Of a stretch of DNA of 11,702 nt, positions 1 to 6,132 are shown piece after piece. The notes below the pieces were generated by a model. It had not been told where the DNA came from and made no database searches. It was given only the letters and a program-made list of their open reading frames with translations. A program made the position numbers and the translations under genes. This DNA comes from an uncultured Ruminococcus sp. (GTDB taxonomy: Bacteria > Bacillota_A > Clostridia > Oscillospirales > Ruminococcaceae), in assembly GCA_900315975.1 (NCBI GenBank), contig ONBA01000047.1, forward strand, positions 1 to 11,702. The letters run 5' to 3'. Each line of letters begins with the position of its first letter. The first letter of the stretch is position 1.

Positions 1-1
1 G

Positions 2-583
2 GCAGTCAATGAAATTGGCGATCCGAAGATCACCTGTTATGAATCGCCGGTACAGGATATGAACGATCTCGGTGCAGACTGGCATCCCTCATCAAAGACA
101 CATGAGAAAAATGCATATCTGCTGGCGGACAAGATCTCGACCGTCCTCGGCAGACCGTCGGATAAGATCGGTATTGACCTTGCAGCGGACAGCAAACTGG
201 AATCTGATATTATTACTGAAAGCGGCGCAAATGCGTGGCCTTATTATGCTGAGTGGAACCGCTCCATGAACGTCAATATCTCGGCGGCAGGCAATTCACC
301 TGAATCAATTACAGTATATATACCGGATTTGGTTCTCCCGACCGGTAAATATGAGCTGAGTTTCAAGGCAGAGGGACTGAAAGGCGAAATACCGTATGAA
401 GTCCGCAGTATGAAAGATCCGAAAACGGTCTATGCAAGCGGCACAACAGAGACAGAAACAACGCTGAAAGCATTTGATCTGTGTGAATCGGCAGATGATG
501 CGGAAATTGTGTTCATGATCGGAGAGCAGACCGGCAGTATCACTTTCTCAGATGTCACACTGTATAAACGCGCAAATCTGTAA
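2..583 (+). CDS. 3' end of SGNH/GDSL-type carbohydrate esterase (CE2-like) with C-terminal beta-sandwich module
   Basis: The reading frame is open from the left edge, so the start lies outside the window; the stop is TAA at 581-583. The first visible residues include GADWHPSSKTHEKNAYLLA, the classic last block of SGNH hydrolases and CE2 acetyl esterases, where the Asp-x-x-His (here D-W-H) supplies the catalytic acid and histidine. A following helix (ADKISTVLG) closes the catalytic domain. After about residue 75, roughly 115 residues rich in beta-strand pattern (NISAAGN..., TGKYELSFKAEG..., ITFSDVTLYK) look like a carbohydrate-binding-type jelly roll, but I cannot name its family. No dockerin follows. 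The likely role is removal of acetyl groups from plant polysaccharides outside the cell, consistent with the pectate lyase next door, which converges on it. The family call rests on one block, so the exact esterase class is uncertain. Confidence 0.6.
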   Translation, partial: AVNEIGDPKITCYESPVQDMNDLGADWHPSSKTHEKNAYLLADKISTVLGRPSDKIGIDLAADSKLESDIITESGANAWPYYAEWNRSMNVNISAAGNSPESITVYIPDLVLPTGKYELSFKAEGLKGEIPYEVRSMKDPKTVYASGTTETETTLKAFDLCESADDAEIVFMIGEQTGSITFSDVTLYKRANL

Positions 584-598
584 AGTCAAATGAAGAAA

Positions 599-778
599 TT
601 AAGGCAACACCGCACAAAGTCCGACTGACGGCTTTGCACTGAATCTGCTTGCATATTTTCCGTCAGATTGTATAGAAATTCCTTGACATACGTCAGTATG
701 CCTGCGAAATTTCTATACAATCTGACGAAAAATCTGACTGCGCATCTTCAGCACAATCTTTGTGCGGTGTTGCCTTAA
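599..778. repeat. MITE-like palindromic repeat with 21-bp perfect terminal inverted repeats
   Basis: The ends 599-619 and 758-778 are perfect inverted repeats (core AAGGCAACACCGCACAAAG). A second perfect 20-bp inverted repeat lies inside (661-680 with 708-727), enclosing a small hairpin CATAC-GTCA-GTATG (687-700). The whole unit can fold into one long imperfect hairpin of 180 nt and has no ORF. This architecture, in an intergenic gap just after a stop codon, is typical of a miniature inverted-repeat element mobilised by a transposase elsewhere. I see no clear target-site duplication; the TTAA at the edges is part of the symmetry. I saw no second copy in the window. It might also terminate transcription from both sides. 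Its transposase family is unknown to me. Confidence 0.75.
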
Positions 779-900
779 ACTAAATCTGCTTTCTCGCGGG
801 CACTGCAATACTTGCGGTATATAACATTCTTAGCTTTGCCATCAGGTATAATTACCGGAGGTTATCTGAATGAAATTATAAAAAGATGATGAATAAGTTG
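779..900. other. Gene-free stretch between MITE and hairpin element; possible promoter relic
   Basis: No gene is visible. A perfect TATAAT lies at 847-852 and a good ribosome-binding-like GGAGG at 857-861, followed by ATG at 870 that stops after three codons. I find no convincing -35 box at normal spacing. This may be the remains of a gene start, or the promoter and leader of the structured element at 901-1021. Confidence 0.3.
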
Positions 901-1024
901 AAAGCCGCAGGTTCTGTGCGCTTCCCTTAACGGAAAAAGCGGGCTGCCGAGCCGTAATCTTGCGTTACGTATTCGGTAGCCCACGAAACTGCCCGAGGGG
1001 GCTCCCCTCTCCTGCGGCTTTTAT
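901..1024 (+). ncRNA. Candidate multi-branched structured RNA or complex terminator
   Basis: A perfect 11-bp outer stem (901-911 AAAGCCGCAGG with 1011-1021) encloses three internal hairpins. Hairpin A is 919-923 with 937-941. Hairpin B has 10 bp with one G-T pair (941-950 with 973-982) and an upper stem CGTAA/TTACG. Hairpin C is 995-1000 with 1004-1009 (GAGGGG-GCT-CCCCTC). The outer stem is followed on the plus strand by GCTTTTATTTTA, so the plus strand is the likely transcript and could end here. The shape is a cloverleaf of about 120 nt. I checked it by eye against tRNA, SRP RNA, 6S RNA, RNase P and common riboswitches and recognised none. It lies between two convergent genes, so the simplest role is termination; a free small RNA is possible. 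Confidence 0.45.
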
Positions 1025-1052
1025 TTTAGTCGTTTATCTCAAAGTACACCGT

Positions 1053-1187
1053 TTAAGCTGGCGAAGATATTTCTTCTCCAAGCGTTATGCCTCCTGTGTC
1101 GTCGTTCTGCTTTGTTTCAGAAATTTCTACCTTATCAACAACATCTGTCTGTGGACATTTGTCTGCATCACCCGAATGGAGATAGTC
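1053..1187 (-). pseudogene. Out-of-frame continuation of the pectate lyase 3' end
   Basis: Immediately after the Thr-rich tail of the lyase, the frame shifted by one base reads 44 codons from GAC at 1187 to TAA at 1053-1055. It starts DYLHSGDADKCPQT and ends EEISSPA. It is acidic, protein-like and has no in-frame start of its own. The annotated frame ends 17 nt later in the unrelated residues RLSPFG. The simplest reading is one extra base near 1188 that cut off the native C-terminus. The segment has no known domain, and chance openness over 44 codons cannot be excluded. Confidence 0.4.
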
Positions 1188-3600
1188 GCTGAGCAGCGAC
1201 CGTAGTCATAGTTGTTGAAGTTGTTGCCTTTTCAGGCATTGCAGGAGCGGGAGCAAAGTCTGTACCGACAATTAGCTTTCTCATAAGCACAAGGTCGAAT
1301 GTATCAACTCTGCCGTCGGAGTCCATATCCGCAAACTGCCAGTCTGAAAGTTCGCCTGCACCGAGGAGATATTTCTGCATTGTAACGAGGTCAGAAACGT
1401 TGAATCTGCCGTCCTTGTTCGCGTCACCAAGATGCTCTGCGGCGAGTGCTGTATAGTTCACGCAGTAAGAGGACTGTCCGTTTGTGCCCAGCGTTACTTT
1501 CTCGCCTGCACGGACACATCTGCTGTAAACTTCAAATATCACATCGTTGCTTGCAGTCATTCTTATCGAAGTCTTCTGCCAGTCTGCAAGCCAGTTGGGA
1601 ATGCTCTCAACACGGCTGTCAACGGCAGCGTAGACGGTCATATTCTTTGCCGCGATAAACTGCGCCTGATCGCTCTCAGTGAATTTGCCGTCGCAGTTGG
1701 TCTGGATAAGCTCTGCACCCTTGAACATTTCGGGTATCGAGTAATAGGTGAAGTCTCTGTCTGTATAGACCTTATCGCCTGCGGAAAAGCCCTGCTTAAC
1801 GTTCCATGCAGCTCCGTTTTCGGGTACAAGAGACTTCACCAGTCTGCCGTCAGCAGGAGGAGCAGCTGTAGTAGCTGCGGGAGTTGTTGCAGTGGCAGTT
1901 GCGGCAGTAGTCTGAACAGGCTGCTCGTCCATTTTCACGCTTGGAGCAACTGTATATCCTGCCGAGGGATAGCCTGCCTTTGCAAGAGAAGCATATGTCA
2001 TATTTGACGCCGAGTTTTGCGCTCCGCTGTACTTTTCACAATATGACTTGGCTTCTGCTGCTGACTTTGCTGTATATGCATAATTGGAAGTCGGACGCCA
2101 GATACACTCTCCTGCTGTTTTGCCTTTGAGTGCAAATTTTGAGCCTGTGAGTGTTGAGCCGGCTTCTGTATACTGTCCGTGATACTTTGATGAAATGTCG
2201 TTGCTTGATACAGTATCGTTAACAACTGAGCCCTTGCCTGTACCACCGTTGTAATAGTTGTTCTCAGCATAGAGCTTAGCCGCTGTATAGATAGTATAGC
2301 CCATGTCAAAGTTGATGACGTAGTTGTTGAACGAGTGGAAATATCCGTATCGCATGAGCGCAGGAGCGCGGGTAACGCATTTGTTGTAGTAATTATTTGC
2401 AAGTGTTACGTGTGGAGTGCCGTTGAATGTGTTGTATGCCTCCTGTGTATCAACAGGATATCCGAGAAGCACGCCATATTCGTGCAAGCCGAATTTGCAG
2501 TCGGAAATAGTGATAAAGTCAGTGTTATCATTATCTGTGTTGCCCTTGAAATTAAGGAATTTGTCCCAGTCATCGAGCTTTGTGGAGGCTCCATTTATCT
2601 TGTCATGACCGACAAATTCAATATGGTCTATCCAGAAATTATAGCCGTATGCAAATTCCCAGATGTTGTCGCTGTTGAGCTCTTTGTCGTGAGATATCTG
2701 TATATTTCTAAAAATGAGGTCGTGTCCGGGACCGTAGCTTTTGTTATAGGTATTGAAGTAAACGTTGTATAGTGAATGTGCCGCATAGCTGCCGACAACA
2801 GTTTTATTCGCCTGCATATATATTTTGGCATCATTGAATCTGTATCGTCCGTTTCCATCCTTTGTATATGTACCTGTTTTGCTAATGTTCTTTGTTATGA
2901 CGATAGTGCAGGGGTCAGTGCTTGCGCAGGCGGCTTTGAGTTGGTCGAAGGTCTGCACCTCAACGACCTTGCCGAGTGCTCCTCCTATATTTGAAGCCTT
3001 GAGTTTCCCGTTCGTATCCTTGCAATAGCCTGCAAAGCCCTGTTCTCCAACAGCATTGAGCAGCCACTTCTGCTCGTTCTTTCCGCTGTATGAAGAAAGA
3101 ATGACTTTGTTACTGCTGTTTGTGAGCGCAAGAGAGGTATTGTCGTAGTTGACTATCTTGTAGTGAAGCGAATTGCCATAGCCGTCCTTGTCAACGGGAA
3201 TAACGTACCAGTGCTGAGAACGCGCTGTTTCACTGCCGAAGATGACGCATCCTGTGCCTTCGCTGACCTTATACCCCATGGGTGTTATCTGTCTGCCTGT
3301 GCCCATATTCGTTATCTTGTAGAAACTTCCGTTTTTGTCTGTGCCGACGTAATCAAAACGCCAGTTTTCATTCTGAGTGTTTTTCTGCTCCGAAAGTACG
3401 ACTGCCGCTTTGTCATCATAGCCTGAGATGTTCATGTGCCGGCTGTTGTCATGTGTGCTGATACGAAGCAGCACCGCGGGATAGTCCTGCGATACCGCCG
3501 AAGAATCAAGCGGTGATAATGTTCCAGTTATTATCAGAGTGAAAAATGCTGAGACAAAGCATACTAAAGCCGCAAGGTTTGATATATCTTTCTTTTTCAT
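1168..3600 (-). CDS. Secreted cellulosomal pectate lyase (PL1) with ricin-like trefoil, carbohydrate-associated module and dockerin
   Basis: The product has 810 residues. I chose ATG at 3600 because AAGGAGG lies 5 nt upstream and MKKK begins a signal peptide (hydrophobic about 8-26). Residues 38-185 form a ricin-type beta-trefoil (CBM13-like) with NW, QHW and QKW repeats. Residues 205-500 are a right-handed beta-helix pectate lyase of the PL1 type: NFWIDHIEF (321-329), then TRAPALMRYGYFHSFNNY (410-427), matching the family's RxPRxRxGxxHxxNNY block. A Thr/Ala linker spans 561-583. Residues 586-722 are a module also found in the neighbouring fragment at 4486. A type I dockerin follows (725-778) with two Ca-loops, GDANKDGRFNVSD and ADMDSDGRVDTFD, for docking to a cellulosomal scaffoldin. 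It should cleave de-esterified homogalacturonan outside the cell. The 32-residue tail (Thr-rich, then RLSPFG) looks wrong; see the frameshift finding. A promoter and 5' hairpin lie upstream. Confidence 0.88.
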   Translation of the reverse strand: MKKKDISNLAALVCFVSAFFTLIITGTLSPLDSSAVSQDYPAVLLRISTHDNSRHMNISGYDDKAAVVLSEQKNTQNENWRFDYVGTDKNGSFYKITNMGTGRQITPMGYKVSEGTGCVIFGSETARSQHWYVIPVDKDGYGNSLHYKIVNYDNTSLALTNSSNKVILSSYSGKNEQKWLLNAVGEQGFAGYCKDTNGKLKASNIGGALGKVVEVQTFDQLKAACASTDPCTIVITKNISKTGTYTKDGNGRYRFNDAKIYMQANKTVVGSYAAHSLYNVYFNTYNKSYGPGHDLIFRNIQISHDKELNSDNIWEFAYGYNFWIDHIEFVGHDKINGASTKLDDWDKFLNFKGNTDNDNTDFITISDCKFGLHEYGVLLGYPVDTQEAYNTFNGTPHVTLANNYYNKCVTRAPALMRYGYFHSFNNYVINFDMGYTIYTAAKLYAENNYYNGGTGKGSVVNDTVSSNDISSKYHGQYTEAGSTLTGSKFALKGKTAGECIWRPTSNYAYTAKSAAEAKSYCEKYSGAQNSASNMTYASLAKAGYPSAGYTVAPSVKMDEQPVQTTAATATATTPAATTAAPPADGRLVKSLVPENGAAWNVKQGFSAGDKVYTDRDFTYYSIPEMFKGAELIQTNCDGKFTESDQAQFIAAKNMTVYAAVDSRVESIPNWLADWQKTSIRMTASNDVIFEVYSRCVRAGEKVTLGTNGQSSYCVNYTALAAEHLGDANKDGRFNVSDLVTMQKYLLGAGELSDWQFADMDSDGRVDTFDLVLMRKLIVGTDFAPAPAMPEKATTSTTMTTVAAQRLSPFG

Positions 3601-3672
3601 AAGTACCTCCTTAAAGAAATGGCTGTATCCCGCCCAAAGGATACAGCCTGCGGACATCTGACTGCCCTCCTT
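3601..3672 (-). promoter_or_regulatory. 5' leader of pectate lyase: two in-frame SD/ATG pairs separated by a hairpin
   Basis: The lyase start at 3600 has AAGGAGG at 3606-3612. A second in-frame ATG at 3657 has its own ideal AAGGAGGG (3665-3672) 7 nt upstream and would add 19 residues ahead of the signal peptide. Between them is a perfect 10-bp hairpin (3621-3630 with 3639-3648, GGCTGTATCC arms, 8-nt loop) that ends 8 nt before the second SD. Translation from the first ATG would unfold the hairpin, so this could be a translational switch or a stabilising 5' structure. Confidence 0.55.
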
Positions 3673-3723
3673 ACATCGGTATCAAACGAGCAGTGCAGAT
3701 GCTCATTTTTCCTGTCTGTACTT

Positions 3724-3752
3724 ATTCTATCCTATTTTCGCCTTACATTCAA
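3724..3752 (-). promoter_or_regulatory. Sigma-A type promoter of pectate lyase gene
   Basis: On the minus strand TTGAAT (3752-3747) and TAGAAT (3729-3724) are spaced by exactly 17 bp. The predicted transcription start near 3717 gives a leader of about 117 nt that carries the hairpin and both start sites. The match is by eye and no activator site is recognised. Confidence 0.6.
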
Positions 3753-3811
3753 TGAACTTTTCAATCATAAATGTTACTTTTTGTGCAAAAAAGGGCGGTA
3801 AAACCTGTTCC

Positions 3812-3951
3812 TCAGACTGTCTCTTTCTTTGATCCATTTTTTCTGAACTGAGCTGCTGTAACGCCGCATCTTTCTTTGAATTGCCGCATAAAGTGATGCT
3901 CGTCATTATAACCGCAAAGCTCTGCAACCTCCTGTATCCTCACAGTCCTGC
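3812..3951 (-). pseudogene. C-terminal HTH fragment of an AraC-family regulator
   Basis: The last 45 residues before TGA at 3812-3814 read RIQEVAELCGYNDEHHF, then RQFKERCGVTAAQFR. This is the second helix-turn-helix of AraC/XylS proteins (consensus IxEIAxxxGYxDxxxFxRxFKxxxGxTPxxFR). Upstream of about 3951 the frame no longer resembles the family; the first HTH and the sensor domain are missing. The AraC-type sensor piece begins at almost the same place on the opposite strand. It lies just upstream of the pectate lyase promoter, where a divergent or tandem regulator would be expected. It is non-functional as seen. Confidence 0.7.
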
Positions 3952-4165
3952 AAGTATGCTGCTGACAGTCAAGACCCATGCTGTTTTTTATATTGACGGC
4001 AAAGAGATACACACCAAAGCAGGCTCGTATATCATTTTTCCGCTTCATGCTCCGCTGCACTATACTGCTGACGGAGGAGAATACATCGACGACTGCCTGC
4101 ACTTCTTCCCTGATGAGGAGGATTTAAGGCTCTTTAAGGAGCTTGACATAAGCCGCCCTGAGAGT
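3938..4165 (+). pseudogene. N-terminal cupin (ligand-binding) fragment of an AraC-family regulator, opposite strand to its HTH
   Basis: About 75 residues, beginning near PHSPASMLL and containing AVFYIDGKEIHTKAGSYIIF, then a proline/histidine turn (LHAPLHYTADG) and CLHFFPDEEDLRLFKELDI, match the AraC_binding beta-barrel: a hairpin, a GK-x-x-x-x-x-AG turn, IIF, then WxHF (here CLHF). No start codon or RBS fits, so the first 15-20 residues are lost. The frame runs on into unrelated residues (PRCLSRMCHYR) to 4213. Together with the minus-strand HTH it suggests one regulator gene that suffered inversion and loss of its middle, or pieces of two regulators. Confidence 0.6.
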
Positions 4166-4326
4166 AGATATTCTTGCCCGAGGTGTCTTTCCAGAATGTG
4201 TCATTATAGATAGTTGTATTCGTGGCTGCATTTGTTTCGGCATTGGGAAAGTATGAAAAAAAACCTGCACCAAGAATAGTTGCCGAAATAAAAGCAGATT
4301 TTCTTGATAAGCGAACTCTTATTCAT
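4155..4326 (-). pseudogene. Frameshifted N-terminus of a secreted glycoside hydrolase (possibly GH43-like)
   Basis: A good start region is present: GGAGG at 4335-4339 and ATG at 4326. The first codons MNKSSLIKK run into a dead frame that ends after about 40 codons. One base over, the frame encodes a signal peptide (SAFISATILGAGFFSY, then NAETNAA) followed by NDTFWKDTSGKNIYSQGG, reminiscent of the mature N-terminus of bacterial GH43-type enzymes. An extra base within codons 2-3 would explain this. The gene is cut at about 4155, where the plus-strand AraC fragment begins. The enzyme family is a weak guess from one short block; a secreted polysaccharide hydrolase is more certain. Confidence 0.5.
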
Positions 4327-4372
4327 TTCTGATTCCTCCGTTCTGATAAAGCTGACGTTGCTTGTTGATATT

Positions 4373-4401
4373 ATGATACATCATACGGGGTAAACAGTAA
4401 A
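4373..4401 (-). promoter_or_regulatory. Probable promoter of the glycoside hydrolase fragment
   Basis: On the minus strand TTTACT (4401-4396) and TATCAT (4378-4373) are spaced by 17 bp, giving a start near 4366 and a leader of about 40 nt to the ATG at 4326. It lies in the gap between the dockerin fragment and the hydrolase fragment, as expected for tandem leftward genes. Confidence 0.4.
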
Positions 4402-4444
4402 TACAGGAATAGACCAAAAATGTGACCTTTTTTATCTTTGATGA

Positions 4445-4483
4445 AAAAGCGATACTGTCCGAAAATGGAACAGTATCGCTTTT
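4445..4483 (-). terminator. Rho-independent terminator after the dockerin fragment
   Basis: A perfect 14-bp stem (4445-4458 with 4470-4483, AAAAGCGATACTGT arm) lies 3 nt beyond the dockerin gene stop and ends in a T-run on the minus strand. A-runs and T-runs on both sides make it bidirectional in principle. Confidence 0.8.
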
Positions 4484-4485
4484 AG

Positions 4486-4827
4486 TTATGTTTTTAATAG
4501 TTCTTGTCTAAGCAGTACAAGGTCAAATGCATCGAGCCTGCCGTCATCGCAAAGATCGCCGGCCTTCCAGTCGGGAAGCTGTGTATTGGGAGCTGCAAGC
4601 AGCCATTTGTTAAGAAGTACAAGGTCAGCAACATCCAGTCTGCCGTCTGCATTGATATCTCCGCGCACAGAGGAAATATCTTTTTCTGATGCAATAACGA
4701 TGTAATTCATGCAGCTTGCTGACTGCCCGTTTGAACCAAGCTTCACTACTTCACCAGCCTTGACAGGCTTTGCATACAGCTCAAAAATCACATCGTTGGT
4801 GGTTTTAATCACACTGTTCGTTTTCGT
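4486..4827 (-). pseudogene. 3' fragment of a second dockerin-bearing polysaccharide-degrading enzyme
   Basis: About 112 residues are left. They begin at TKTNSVIKTTNDVIFELY, matching the late part of the carbohydrate-associated module of the pectate lyase (ASNDVIFEVYSRCVRAGEKV, residues 683-702), and continue KLGSNGQSASCMNYIV like TLGTNGQSSYCVNYTA. A complete type I dockerin follows (GDINADGRLDVADLVLLNK, then GDLCDDGRLDAFDLVLLRQ) with TAA at 4486-4488 and a terminator. Upstream of 4827 the minus frame stays open to 5088 but encodes unrelated residues antisense to ICE sequence, so the catalytic part is gone. The cut falls at the start codon of the plus-strand replisome-organizer piece. The fragment has no start or promoter of its own. 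Confidence 0.8.
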
Positions 4828-5097
4828 ATGGCTGAGGGCAATATGCCTTCCAACAAGTCCAAGCGATGCCGTGTCAATAAGACCGACAACTTTACCATAG
4901 TAAGCAGTTTGCTTCTCCGTTCTAAGGCGATCAGCCTGAAATCCCTCGGTCTGCTCCTGAGAGTGCTTTCCTTTCCCGATGATTGGGATTACTCCGTTGC
5001 AGGGCTTGTGTTCATCTGCAAAGAGGGCAAGACAGCTATCGACTCTGCACTCAAAGAGTTGAAGAACATAGGCTATCCGCAAGCTCACTCCTGTTGA
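4828..5097 (+). pseudogene. N-terminal fragment of ICE/phage-type replisome organizer (winged-helix replication initiator)
   Basis: The frame starts at ATG 4828. Residues include NKTDNFTIVSSLLLR, SLKSLGLLLRVLSFPDDWDY and SVAGLVFICKEGKTAIDSAL. This is the winged-helix block of phage replisome-organizer and ICE replication-initiator proteins (SLKAKGLLxxxLSLPDDWDYS pattern), which bind an origin and help load the helicase. Intact proteins are about 250-300 residues; here homology stops near residue 83 (KELKNIGY), at about 5077. The frame then crosses into methyltransferase DNA in the wrong frame and stops at 5097. There is no SD before the ATG, because the junction with the dockerin fragment sits there. 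It is not expected to be expressed or functional. Confidence 0.75.
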
Positions 5098-5242
5098 AGC
5101 AGAGCGCTTGCAGACACTCCCCGATAACTATACGGCAGGTATCAGCAACTCACAGCGTTACAAGTGTATCGGCAACGGCTGGACGGTGGACGTTATCGCA
5201 CATATTCTTTCTTCTTTGACGGAGAAAGGCGGTGCGGTATGA
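5078..5242 (+). pseudogene. C-terminal fragment of a first C5-cytosine DNA methyltransferase
   Basis: The 54-codon frame begins RKLTPVEAERLQTLPDNY and continues through CIGNGWTVDVIAHIL to a TGA at 5240-5242. These are motifs IX and X of C5 methyltransferases and are closely similar to the end of the next gene. Motifs I-VIII and the target-recognition domain are missing, having been replaced by the replisome-organizer fragment. The stop overlaps the ATG of the next methyltransferase (ATGA), the normal coupling of tandem methyltransferase genes in such ICEs. The piece is inactive, but it marks a former tandem pair. Confidence 0.8.
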
Positions 5243-6095
5243 GGGTACTCAGCTTATTTGATGGTATATCCTGCGGAATGGTCGCTTTTGAAAGAGCCGG
5301 TATTCCTGTCGAGCGTTATGTCGCTTATGAGATCAATGAACCGTCTATCAAAATCAGCAAAAAGAATTATCCGAATATCGAGCATAAGGGCGATGTAACA
5401 TATGCGGACTTTTCGGAATATATCGGTTTTGATCTTCTGATCGGCGGAAGTCCTTGTCAAGACCTTTCAGGTCTGAATACAGTTTACAGACAGAAAGACA
5501 AAACAGGTCTGCAAGGCGAAAAGAGCCATCTGTTTTATGCCTATGTCGATGCTCTTAATACGGTCGCTCCGAAGTATTTCCTCTTTGAGAATGTCGCAAG
5601 CATGAAAGCGGAATGGCGTGATGAGATCACCCGTGAACTTGGTGTTGAGCCTGTTATGATAAATTCCGCACTTGTTTCGGCACAGGAGCGCAAACGGCTG
5701 TACTGGACGAATATTCCGAATGTCACACAGCCGTCTGATAAGGGAATTGTGCTTGACGATATTATTCTTTCAGCAGAAAAAGTTCCCGAAAAATATTGGT
5801 ATCGTGATAAGAAATATACTCTGAATGGTGAAGATGATCGTGTCATCGCTACACTTGACGGAGAAAAAATATTCTCAGAAAACAAGCGTGTTTTCAATCC
5901 GAAACATAAGTGCGGAACGTTGTGCGGTGACGGTGCAGGCGGTAATTTACAGAAGAAAGTCTATCAGAACGGTGCTGTCCGCAAGCTGACTCCATTGGAG
6001 TATGAGCGTTTGCAGACACTTCCCGACAATTACACTGAGGGTACAGCGGACTCGCACAGATATACCGCTGTCGGCAACGGCTGGACGGTGGACGT
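5169..6095 (+). repeat. Pair of direct repeats in the two methyltransferase 3' ends
   Basis: A 25-nt identical stretch occurs at 5169-5193 and 6071-6095 (start TCGGCAACGGCTGG), within a longer similar region (5078-5210 and about 5980-6112). These are paralogous motif IX-X codons. Such repeats could drive deletion or gene conversion within the tandem pair. Confidence 0.75.
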
Positions 6096-6132
6096 AATCG
6101 CCCATATCATGGGAGGGCTTCGTGATGAATGA
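5239..6132 (+). CDS. DNA (cytosine-5) methyltransferase, ICE-type
   Basis: The 297-residue product transfers methyl from S-adenosylmethionine to C5 of cytosine in DNA. I chose ATG at 5239 because it overlaps the previous stop as ATGA and MRVLSLFDGISCG starts with motif I. Other motifs are GGSPCQDLS with catalytic Cys73 (IV), FENV at 116-119 (VI), QERKRLYW (VIII), RKLTPLEYERLQTLPDNY (IX) and GNGWTVDVIAHI (X). All expected catalytic blocks are present and the length is normal for small ICE enzymes with a short target-recognition region, so it is probably active. Its sequence specificity cannot be read. No restriction enzyme is nearby, so it is likely an orphan methylase protecting or marking the element. 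Its end overlaps the next ORF by 8 bp, suggesting translational coupling. Confidence 0.93.
   Translation: MRVLSLFDGISCGMVAFERAGIPVERYVAYEINEPSIKISKKNYPNIEHKGDVTYADFSEYIGFDLLIGGSPCQDLSGLNTVYRQKDKTGLQGEKSHLFYAYVDALNTVAPKYFLFENVASMKAEWRDEITRELGVEPVMINSALVSAQERKRLYWTNIPNVTQPSDKGIVLDDIILSAEKVPEKYWYRDKKYTLNGEDDRVIATLDGEKIFSENKRVFNPKHKCGTLCGDGAGGNLQKKVYQNGAVRKLTPLEYERLQTLPDNYTEGTADSHRYTAVGNGWTVDVIAHIMGGLRDE

Noticed and set aside
599..778. CRISPR array or integron attC site
   Set aside because: The repeat is a single palindromic unit with no spaced direct repeats and no attC core; a MITE fits better.
1432..2007. Long plus-strand ORF of 191 codons rich in Cys and Ser
   Set aside because: It is antisense to the Thr/Ala linker and module of the pectate lyase; the composition is what reverse-complemented linker codons give, and it has no SD or domain.
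4828..5088. N-terminal extension of the dockerin fragment on the minus strand
   Set aside because: It is antisense to the replisome-organizer codons; similarity to the dockerin enzyme stops at 4827.
5239..6132. A complete restriction-modification system
   Set aside because: Only the methyltransferase is present; neighbours are ICE genes and no endonuclease-like ORF is seen.
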